From positions 62,001-126,000 of the forward strand of contig NZ_VLLI01000005.1 of assembly GCF_007830615.1 (NCBI RefSeq): a stretch of DNA of 64,000 nt, given 5' to 3'. The number at the start of each line of letters is the position of its first letter. The first letter of the stretch is position 1. The position numbers were made by a program, and so were the translations under genes. Shown in pieces: positions 56,975-64,000 of the stretch. The DNA is from Mucilaginibacter frigoritolerans. Its GTDB lineage: Bacteria; Bacteroidota; Bacteroidia; Sphingobacteriales; Sphingobacteriaceae. Under the pieces are notes generated by a model, which saw only the letters and a program-made list of their open reading frames with translations, had not been told where the DNA came from and made no database searches.

Positions 56975-58327
56975 ATGAGCAAGGACGGCAAAAGCAAGAC
57001 CAACGGAAGACCGAAAATATTTGTTTTAGATACCTCAGTAATCTTATACGATCATAACGCTTTCGAAAATTTTCAGGAACACGATGTAGCCATACCCATT
57101 CAGGTATTGGAAGAACTGGATAATATGAAAAGCGGTAATGATACCCGCAATTTTGAAGCCCGCAGCTTTATCAGGCTGATGGATGAGTTATCACACAACC
57201 GTCTTATTAATAAATGGCAGCCGCTAAACGGAAAAGGCAAGGGGAATTTTAAGGTTATTATTGACACTAAAAATCTGGCTGCTGATGCCGAAACCGTTTT
57301 CGGATCGGCAAAAACAGATCATCGCATATTAAATGCTGCATTAGGTTTGCAGGAAGAACATCCTGATAAAAAAGTGATACTGGTTTCCAAAGATATATGC
57401 CTGCGTTTAAAAGCAAAAGCACTTAACCTGCATGCGGAAGATTACGAAACAGGTAAAATTAAAAATCTTGCAGAACTTTATACAGGTGAGACCACTTTAA
57501 GCAAGGTTGCTGAAAAATTGATCACCCAACTAAACAAAGCAGATAGTATCCCTGCTGGAGATTTAGAGCTGGAGCATCATACCAGTAATCATTTTTATAT
57601 TCTGAATGGTAAAAAGGGTTCTGTCCCTGGTTTTTATAATTCAAAAACTGCTCAACTCGAGAAAATAACTGAACAGCCTGTTTTTAATGTACATCCCCGT
57701 AATGTTGAACAATCTTTTGCTATCCACGCTTTATTGCATCCGGATATAAAACTGGTTACCATACAGGGTAATGCTGGCACTGGTAAAACGCTATTGGCTC
57801 TTGCCGGGGCTTTGGAGCAACGTAAATACTTCAGGCAGATATTTGTTACCAGGCCTATTGTACCTTTAAGTAATAAGGATATAGGCTTTTTACCCGGGGA
57901 TATTAAATCTAAAATAGATCCATACATGGCCCCGATTTGGGATAATCTTAAATTTATAAAAGACCAGTTTGCAGAGGATGAGAAAATGCAGGCTAAAATT
58001 GATGAATTGGTGGCAAACGAAAAAATATCCATTACACCGCTGGCCTTTATCCGCGGACGGACGCTGAGTAAGATATTTTTTATAGTGGATGAGGCACAAA
58101 ACCTTACCCCGCATGAAGTAAAGACCATTATATCACGTGCCGGAGAAGATAGTAAGTTTGTTTTTACGGGTGATATCTATCAGATTGATACCCCGTATCT
58201 GGATGCCGAAAGTAATGGCCTGAGCTACCTGATTGATAAAGCCAAAGGACATCCGTTATACGCACACATTACCCTGCAAAAAGGGGAGAGAAGCGAGCTG
58301 GCTAATTTGGCGACGGAACTTTTATAG
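56975..58327 (+). CDS. PhoH-family PIN-ATPase protein
   Basis: This 450-residue protein has an N-terminal PIN nuclease domain (about 14-160; FVLDTSVILYDHNAFENF, LEELDNMKSG and acidic residues typical of PIN). A PhoH ATPase domain follows with Walker A GNAGTGKT (K271), Walker B FFIVDEAQNLTPHEV and the RTLSKIFF region. PIN-PhoH proteins are putative RNA helicase/ribonucleases. Its stop is 2 bp from the end of the convergent FUSC gene. The candidate RNA directly upstream could be a substrate, but this is speculation. Confidence 0.92.
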   Translation: MSKDGKSKTNGRPKIFVLDTSVILYDHNAFENFQEHDVAIPIQVLEELDNMKSGNDTRNFEARSFIRLMDELSHNRLINKWQPLNGKGKGNFKVIIDTKNLAADAETVFGSAKTDHRILNAALGLQEEHPDKKVILVSKDICLRLKAKALNLHAEDYETGKIKNLAELYTGETTLSKVAEKLITQLNKADSIPAGDLELEHHTSNHFYILNGKKGSVPGFYNSKTAQLEKITEQPVFNVHPRNVEQSFAIHALLHPDIKLVTIQGNAGTGKTLLALAGALEQRKYFRQIFVTRPIVPLSNKDIGFLPGDIKSKIDPYMAPIWDNLKFIKDQFAEDEKMQAKIDELVANEKISITPLAFIRGRTLSKIFFIVDEAQNLTPHEVKTIISRAGEDSKFVFTGDIYQIDTPYLDAESNGLSYLIDKAKGHPLYAHITLQKGERSELANLATELL

Positions 58328-58329
58328 TG

Positions 58330-60489
58330 CTATTCACCATTTGCTTCAACTATGTGATCTGTTACCCTTGCAATATCATTGCTAATCTTATTAATAAAAC
58401 CAAGCTGCTCTTTTAGCAAAATTTCATCGGCAGAAAGTTTAACAACCGATTCATTTTCCACAACCGGATGAGTTTTACCCGTATTAAATTCAACGATTCG
58501 TCCATTGAATTTTTTGTTGCACTCATTCAGTACCGATATACTCTTTTTTATGAGTTTTAAATTTTCGGATGGGGCAGCGTGTAATGCTTTGTTTGACACT
58601 GAAGAGGCAATAGTAGCAATGTACGATGATAAAATATGGTTAAGTACAACAAATTTGTGCAGTTCTTTTATATTACGCTGCTTGCTCTTGGGTTCAGAGG
58701 TCATCCTCTCAAAAGCGGCAGATAAATTGGCCGATTTTACGAATACATCCTTGCGGGCCAGTTTATATTCAATAGTACCCACTTGTTTCCCTATAATGCT
58801 TTCGGCTATTTTTACCAGGTAATTAATATTAGCGGTAATAACACCTACCAGGTTATCCTGTATCTTTTCAAACTCCCAGCTCGGGAAAATGATATAGCTG
58901 GCAATAAGCGCAATCGATGAGCCGATAATAGTATCAATAATACGCTCTTTTACTACTAAACCTACTCCTAAAAATTTAAAAAGGATAAGTACATAAGGAG
59001 TCATGAAAATTACACTTACTACATAATTTAACCGTAAAAAGCTGTAGGTGCCAATCATTAATATCACCAAAAGTGCAAACTGGATATTTTTATCAGGAAT
59101 AAACATTAATATAATAATGCCTGCTATACCACCAAAAATGGTACCAATTAAGCGCTGGTAATTACGCTGCTTGGACAGACTGAAACCGGGTTTTAGGATT
59201 ACAATAATGGTAAGTAATATCCAATAACTATGATGCCCAAGTGAAATACTCTTAGCGGTTATAAAGCCAACCAGACATACCATAGATACCCTTAAAGCAT
59301 GTTTAAAGGCTGCTGAGCCAAATGAGAAATTATCGAAAAATACATGTGGCGCGTAATCCTGCTGAGGTACAAATTTTGCAAACTCCAGTTTGTTTTCCGA
59401 ATCTTCCAGCAAGGTTTTGGACGATTTGAAGTGGTAATAATTACCCATGCTTTTTATCCTGTCGTTCAGATCGCGCAGGTTGATCAGTATTTTTTTAAGG
59501 GCAATATTGGTAGCAGTTTGATCATTGGTTTTTATTTCATCAATTTTAAGTTTTAACTGTTCAAGTACCGGGTCAAAATCAAATTGACTCCTGTTTCTTT
59601 TATTTGTTAAAACCATGTAAGCAATATTGTCCATCTCATCAGCCATTTGCCTTATAATCAACGATATGTCATCTAAAATACCTGTGGATTTGAATTTTTC
59701 ATTGATATGGCTATAATCATAATGGGTAGCCATTACCTGTTCAAACATATCCACCAAATCAACAAAAGTAAGCACAAGTATCCGGCTAACATTTGTTGAT
59801 TCCTTGACCATGATCCTACTTTTAAAAAGCAATTCCCTTACTGCATCCTGATGTTGGCTAACAATTATTTGCTTTGAAACCAGCTTGCGATAGTTTTTAT
59901 CGATATCTGTATTTGGTGAATAAAAATCGGCTTTGATCCTTAAAAAATCAGCTATATCAGCAATGTTCTCTCCTAAAACCTGTTGGGCAGCACGATAAGG
60001 CCTTATGCCGAAAAATACCAGGCTAAACAGCATATACCATATCCCTCCGGCTAAAATAGTTGCACTTAAAGGCAAAACCTCGTTAGGTTTGGCTGCTTTA
60101 TCCATCATAAAGATCATTACCAGCAAGGCACATGTCCCTACAGAGGCTGCCCGGTTGCCGTAAACCGTAAACATGGAGAAAAAGAAGGAAAATAAAGTGA
60201 TTTCAGTGCCCAGGGTAAACAGGCTTAGTCTGGCAAATCCGGTTGTAACAGCCACCACAAACAGAAAAAAATTCCCGATGGCCATGGCATTCCGTTTATG
60301 CGAAACAGGACCCGGACTATCAATGGTGCAAATACAAAGTGCTCCTAATGAAAGGGTTAATCCTATATCAAATTGATTGAATTGGGCAAATACCAATGAA
60401 GGCAGCAGGATGCCGATAGTCATACGCAACCCATCAGAGAAATATTGGCTGTAAAAAAAGCTTTTAATCTCCCTGATGTTTGTTTTCAT
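58330..60489 (-). CDS. FUSC-family inner-membrane transporter (YccS/YhfK-like)
   Basis: The 719-residue protein starts at ATG 60489 (MKTNIREIKSFFYSQ); an in-frame TTG eleven codons upstream would add residues but lacks support. Two blocks of about five transmembrane helices (about residues 15-170 and 385-520) flank a long cytoplasmic helical region. The second block holds the FUSC core GHHSYWILLTIIVILKPGFS and RLIGTIFGGIAGIIIL. Relatives export aromatic acids or unknown organic anions. It is a single gene that converges with phoH and is divergent from ppc. Confidence 0.88.
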   Translation of the reverse strand: MKTNIREIKSFFYSQYFSDGLRMTIGILLPSLVFAQFNQFDIGLTLSLGALCICTIDSPGPVSHKRNAMAIGNFFLFVVAVTTGFARLSLFTLGTEITLFSFFFSMFTVYGNRAASVGTCALLVMIFMMDKAAKPNEVLPLSATILAGGIWYMLFSLVFFGIRPYRAAQQVLGENIADIADFLRIKADFYSPNTDIDKNYRKLVSKQIIVSQHQDAVRELLFKSRIMVKESTNVSRILVLTFVDLVDMFEQVMATHYDYSHINEKFKSTGILDDISLIIRQMADEMDNIAYMVLTNKRNRSQFDFDPVLEQLKLKIDEIKTNDQTATNIALKKILINLRDLNDRIKSMGNYYHFKSSKTLLEDSENKLEFAKFVPQQDYAPHVFFDNFSFGSAAFKHALRVSMVCLVGFITAKSISLGHHSYWILLTIIVILKPGFSLSKQRNYQRLIGTIFGGIAGIIILMFIPDKNIQFALLVILMIGTYSFLRLNYVVSVIFMTPYVLILFKFLGVGLVVKERIIDTIIGSSIALIASYIIFPSWEFEKIQDNLVGVITANINYLVKIAESIIGKQVGTIEYKLARKDVFVKSANLSAAFERMTSEPKSKQRNIKELHKFVVLNHILSSYIATIASSVSNKALHAAPSENLKLIKKSISVLNECNKKFNGRIVEFNTGKTHPVVENESVVKLSADEILLKEQLGFINKISNDIARVTDHIVEANGE

Positions 60490-60519
60490 ATACGTTTTTT
60501 TTGTGCTTAAATTGGTTGT

Positions 60520-60527
60520 CAAATTTA
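60520..60527 (-). promoter_or_regulatory. -7 promoter element of the FUSC gene (TAAATTTG)
   Basis: The minus strand reads TAAATTTG, an exact match to the consensus, 30 bp upstream of the chosen ATG. It argues against the upstream TTG start, which overlaps it. Confidence 0.45.
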
Positions 60528-60729
60528 CATAAATTAAATTTATTGGTTACTTTTTAATAGATATTGCATTAATATTTGATAACCATTATAAATTACTCAT
60601 TTTTTTATAAATTTAAATTTTAGATATTTAAATTCACGCCCTGAAAAGCACGGCTAATTTGATAAATAATATCTGCTGCTATTTAACCAATTATAGTAAA
60701 CTTACTTTTTATATCCAACTTATCCTGAT

Positions 60730-63312
60730 ATGCCTTTAACGTTAAAACTCAGCCAAAGAGAAACAGCTTTTAATAACGAAGTTGTAACCCGCTTTGAGTT
60801 ATATAACAGCTTGTTTCAAACGCTGCCTTTTTACCAGGTAAAAGATACCGGCATTCTGTTGCCGTTTTTTAGCTCCCATTGCGAAAAGGAAGTAAGTAAA
60901 GAAGTATCGCCAACCACTATTATTGAGTCGTTCTTCAAAAAATATGTCCCGGATATTGAGCACCAGGAGCAGATAAACCGTTTGTTTCGCTTTATTCAAT
61001 ACATTGAACGCCAGGTAGTATTATTTGATGCCATTGAAGATTCTTCCTTTAGTAAAATTGGTCGCTCTGACGATAGCGGAACGCTGCAAAGTTTGTTACA
61101 ACAGGCCGCAGTTAGTGATCAGGCACGCAATAGTATCAGTGAAAAGCTTAATGATTTTTCATTAAGGTTGGTATTGACTGCACATCCAACACAATTTTAC
61201 CCAGGAAGCATACTTGGTATCATGACTGACCTGATTGAAGCACTTAAAACTAATGATATTAACAATATCGACGTTTTATTACAGCAATTGGGGAAAACCC
61301 CGTTTTTCAATAAAACATCGCCAACCCCGGTTGACGAGGCCATTAGCCTGGCCTGGTTTCTGGAAAATATATTTTATCATGCAGTATCTGGCATTCAATC
61401 AAAGCTTGATGAAGAGTTTGATTTAAAGGCCGACCGCAAAAGTCAGCTGCTTGAATTGGGCTTTTGGCCGGGTGGCGACAGGGATGGGAACCCTAATGTA
61501 ACTACAGAAACCACAAAAGCGGTTGCCAGCTTTTTAAGACAAAGGGTATTTCGTTGCTACTATCGTGATATTAGGGTTTTAAAACGCAGAATAACCTTCC
61601 GTGGTGTTGAAAAAGCAGTGGCTACACTTGAGCAGATTATTTATGATAATGCCAATAATAAACAGAATCCGGAAGATTTGCAGGATGAAATATTAGAGTT
61701 ACTGCAGTCTATTAAACATACCTTAATTACCAGTCACGATAGTCTTTTTGTGAATATTGTTGATGATCTGATTAAGAAAGTTCAGCTGTTTGGATGTTAT
61801 TTTGCCACGCTTGATATCAGGCAAGATAGTAGGGTGTTACGTAACGTGTTTAATTTCAGTACAAAACAATCTGAAATTAATAGTGGAATTAAAGCAGGGT
61901 ATGAAGATCTGGACGAGAAAGATAAACTGGATAACCTGCAATTTAACGAAGCAGATTTCCATTGCCCGGATGATGCTGATAAATTGATTTGCGATACACT
62001 AAATACCATCAGGCTGATGAAAGAGATTCAGCAAAGTAATGGTGAAAAGGCTTGTCAGCGCTTTATTATCAGTAATTGTCAGCAGGCATCAGATATTTTG
62101 CAGTTGATTAATCTGTTTTTGTGGAGCGGTTGGAAAAAAGACAATTTGAGCGTTGACTTTATGCCTCTGTTTGAAACAGTGAACGATTTGAAACATGCAG
62201 CCGGGGTAATGGAACTATTGTATACGCATCCTTTTTACAAAGAACATTTACAGAGCCGTGGCAACCTGCAGAGTATTATGCTTGGTTTTTCTGATAGTAC
62301 CAAGGATGGTGGTTACCTGATGGCCAATTGGTCAATTTATAAAGCTAAGGTTGAGTTAACTGCTATAGCACGCAAATATGGTGTATCGTTGGCGTTTTTT
62401 GACGGCAGGGGCGGCCCACCGGCACGTGGAGGTGGTAAAACCCATCGTTTTTACGCTTCAATGGGCGAGGAGATTGCTAATGAACATATCCAGCTAACCA
62501 TTCAGGGACAAACTGTAAGCTCTCAATACGGCTCAGTAGAAACGGCAAGGTTTAATATGGAGCAATTGATTAATGCCGGTATTACATCGGCATTAAACCC
62601 TAATAAAGATGATTTATTGGATACCCGGCATAAAGAACTGATATCAGCCATGGCTGATGAGAGTTTTAAGCTGTTTATTGACCTGCGCCAGCATCCATTG
62701 TTTGTAGAGTATCTGGAGAAATTTAGTCCGCTGAAGTTGCTGTCACACATCAATATCAGCAGCAGGCCAACCAAGCGCAATTCTGATGCTCAGCTTAAGC
62801 TAGAAGATTTAAGAGCTATTAGTTTTGTTACTTCATGGAGCCAGTTAAAGCAAAGTATCCCGGGCTTTTATGGAGTAGGTACAGCGCTAAATAAGATGAA
62901 AACAGATGGTAACTGGAACGAGATAAAGGAGTTGTACAATTCATCTGGTTTCTTTAAAACAATGGTTGATAATTGTACCATGTCCATGACCAAATCTGAT
63001 TTCAGGGTAACAGCTTACCTGGAGAAAGATAAAAAGTTCGGACAGTTCTGGAAACTGTTAAAGGATGAGTTTGAGCTAACCAAAGCCATGCTGTTTGAAT
63101 TAACCGGTACTAAAGTTTTGATGCAGGAATATCCTGTTGAACGTCGGTCAATCGCTATCCGCGAAAAAATTGTATTGCCGCTGGTTATCATACAGCATTA
63201 TGCATTGCAATGTTTAAACAATTGCAATGATGAAGAATTAATTAAAATATATAATAAGCTGGTTATCAGAACAGTATATGGTATTGTAAATGCCGGCCGT
63301 AACTTGGCATAA
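60730..63312 (+). CDS. ppc: Phosphoenolpyruvate carboxylase
   Basis: This 860-residue protein has the catalytic histidine H152 in VLTAHPTQFYPGS, the FWPGGDRDGNPNVTTET loop, FSDSTKDGGYLMANW, the glycine-rich GRGGPPARGGG loop and QGQTVSSQYGSVETARF. It adds bicarbonate to PEP to give oxaloacetate, replenishing the TCA cycle. The C-terminus reads VNAGRNLA, whereas the classical enzymes end in RNTG or QNTG; this terminal glycine normally shapes the active site, so the change is notable. The protein is slightly shorter than E. coli Ppc. The adjacent PEP-mutase family gene also acts near PEP/isocitrate chemistry but is on the other strand. Confidence 0.95.
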   Translation: MPLTLKLSQRETAFNNEVVTRFELYNSLFQTLPFYQVKDTGILLPFFSSHCEKEVSKEVSPTTIIESFFKKYVPDIEHQEQINRLFRFIQYIERQVVLFDAIEDSSFSKIGRSDDSGTLQSLLQQAAVSDQARNSISEKLNDFSLRLVLTAHPTQFYPGSILGIMTDLIEALKTNDINNIDVLLQQLGKTPFFNKTSPTPVDEAISLAWFLENIFYHAVSGIQSKLDEEFDLKADRKSQLLELGFWPGGDRDGNPNVTTETTKAVASFLRQRVFRCYYRDIRVLKRRITFRGVEKAVATLEQIIYDNANNKQNPEDLQDEILELLQSIKHTLITSHDSLFVNIVDDLIKKVQLFGCYFATLDIRQDSRVLRNVFNFSTKQSEINSGIKAGYEDLDEKDKLDNLQFNEADFHCPDDADKLICDTLNTIRLMKEIQQSNGEKACQRFIISNCQQASDILQLINLFLWSGWKKDNLSVDFMPLFETVNDLKHAAGVMELLYTHPFYKEHLQSRGNLQSIMLGFSDSTKDGGYLMANWSIYKAKVELTAIARKYGVSLAFFDGRGGPPARGGGKTHRFYASMGEEIANEHIQLTIQGQTVSSQYGSVETARFNMEQLINAGITSALNPNKDDLLDTRHKELISAMADESFKLFIDLRQHPLFVEYLEKFSPLKLLSHINISSRPTKRNSDAQLKLEDLRAISFVTSWSQLKQSIPGFYGVGTALNKMKTDGNWNEIKELYNSSGFFKTMVDNCTMSMTKSDFRVTAYLEKDKKFGQFWKLLKDEFELTKAMLFELTGTKVLMQEYPVERRSIAIREKIVLPLVIIQHYALQCLNNCNDEELIKIYNKLVIRTVYGIVNAGRNLA

Positions 63313-63322
63313 TAGATTTAAT

Positions 63323-63368
63323 AAAATATCTGAATTCCTTAATTGAATAGGGATTCAGATATTTTAAT
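63323..63368. terminator. Bidirectional terminator after ppc
   Basis: AAAATATCTGAAT pairs with ATTCAGATATTTT (with an extra T bulge and GGATT core) and is followed by AATTTTT. The right arm covers the stop codon of the convergent PEP-mutase family gene. Confidence 0.75.
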
Positions 63369-64000
63369 TTTTGAAAAGGTTATTAAAATCAGCATAGGAT
63401 TTTACCCCATTTACATAAGTAAACGTACCTTTTCGCAGCACTTCTTCTGCTGCATTGAAAAATGCGCCATAGGCGGCTCTCATAAAAGAAGAACCAATAC
63501 TTACCCTTTTTACTCCAATTTTGGCGAGCATATCTACAGTAAAATTGCTTCCTGATATTCCCATAATTACATTTACCGGTCGGGGAGCTACCGCCTTAAC
63601 AACGGCCTCAATTTCTTCAGGAGTTTTTAGTCCTGGGGCGAACAGTACGTCGGCGTCGGCATCGGCAAATGCCTCCAAGCGCTTTATAGTGTTTTTAAGA
63701 TCGGGCCTACCATATAAAAAGTTTTCGGCCCTTGCGGTAAGTGTAAAAGGATGAGGTAAGCTTTGCGCTACCTGCACAGATGCTTTTATACGTTCAACGG
63801 CCAACTCGAAAGGGTATATTGGGTTGGCTGGATCTCCTGTAGCATCTTCAATTGAACCGCCTGCAAGGCCGGCTTTAGCTGCTAAAAGGATAGTTTCGGC
63901 ACAGGTTGCTGGATCATCACCATAACCATTTTCCAAATCGGCTGATACGGGCAGGCCAGTAGCATTTATAATGCTTTGAGCATTTTTCAAACTGTCTTCA
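63364..64000 (-). CDS. Isocitrate lyase/PEP mutase family protein, 5' partial
   Basis: The frame stays open past 63990 (codons GAA GAC AGT before the TTG) to the right edge, so the N-terminal part (roughly 50-70 residues) is outside the window. The visible 211 residues carry the family core: GLPVSADLENGYG with the magnesium-binding acidic residues, GGSIEDATGD, TLTARAENFLYG and the late strands VNVIMGISG and VKRVSIGSSFMRAAYG. The family includes 2-methylisocitrate lyase, PEP mutase and carboxyvinyl-carboxyphosphonate mutase; which reaction applies is not decided here. Confidence 0.88.
   Translation of the reverse strand, partial: EDSLKNAQSIINATGLPVSADLENGYGDDPATCAETILLAAKAGLAGGSIEDATGDPANPIYPFELAVERIKASVQVAQSLPHPFTLTARAENFLYGRPDLKNTIKRLEAFADADADVLFAPGLKTPEEIEAVVKAVAPRPVNVIMGISGSNFTVDMLAKIGVKRVSIGSSFMRAAYGAFFNAAEEVLRKGTFTYVNGVKSYADFNNLFKN

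Overview
The window looks like chromosomal DNA of a Bacteroidota bacterium, most likely a Sphingobacteriaceae member (Mucilaginibacter/Pedobacter type). This placement is inferred from several features: gene content (DUF6515-like and WxxGxW-repeat secreted proteins, a GH28 pectin hydrolase, a poly-HAMP hybrid kinase), moderately AT-rich DNA, start regions that mostly lack Shine-Dalgarno sequences, and recurrent TAnnTTTG -7 promoter elements. No rRNA, tRNA, CRISPR array, prophage or insertion sequence was seen. The two edge genes are cut by the window: a universal stress protein on the left and a PEP-mutase/isocitrate-lyase family protein on the right.

Layout. 1-2.5 kb: UspA tail, then a response regulator/histidine kinase pair on the minus strand whose kinase is frameshifted inside a 7-bp tandem repeat. 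2.6-4.4 kb: a plus-strand operon for a VIT-type transporter, cytochrome b561 and YceI. 4.5-10.7 kb: two secreted amidohydrolase-like proteins (two of their three domains lack the HxH metal motif) and a CPA1 Na+/H+ antiporter. 11.0-17.9 kb: an 1885-residue soluble poly-HAMP hybrid kinase with nine 92-residue repeats, followed by a REC-kinase protein. 18-26.3 kb: Gly/Tyr-rich secreted protein, MazG-like NTP pyrophosphatase, DUF5009 membrane protein, serine hydrolase with an AraC regulator, topoisomerase IB, and a diheme cytochrome c. 26.4-34.7 kb: biotin carboxylase, Nudix, SRPBCC, riboflavin synthase, TPR protein, an unrecognised secreted protein, and an HscA-type Hsp70. 34.8-43.2 kb: a protease/propeller/barrel envelope protein, GH28, and a MocR-regulator neighbourhood with GNAT, class-V aminotransferase and nitrilase genes. 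43.2-50 kb: orphan kinase, ClpB, a PAT-like acetyltransferase and a WxxGxW-repeat protein. 50.1-64 kb: two small conserved proteins, an M16 peptidase pair, guaB, a ROK kinase, a 670-bp stretch that appears to encode a structured RNA, PhoH, an FUSC transporter, PEP carboxylase and the partial PEP-mutase family gene.

Most of the window is housekeeping and envelope biology with heavy signal transduction: four histidine-kinase genes and one stand-alone response regulator. The least explained signals are the heptanucleotide switch in the kinase at 1.5 kb, the two-unit periodicity in the poly-HAMP array, the promoter-to-terminator unit without a convincing ORF at 56.5-56.9 kb, and a 20-bp inverted repeat running into the guaB promoter. 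Gene families were assigned by reading motifs in the translations; no database search was run.
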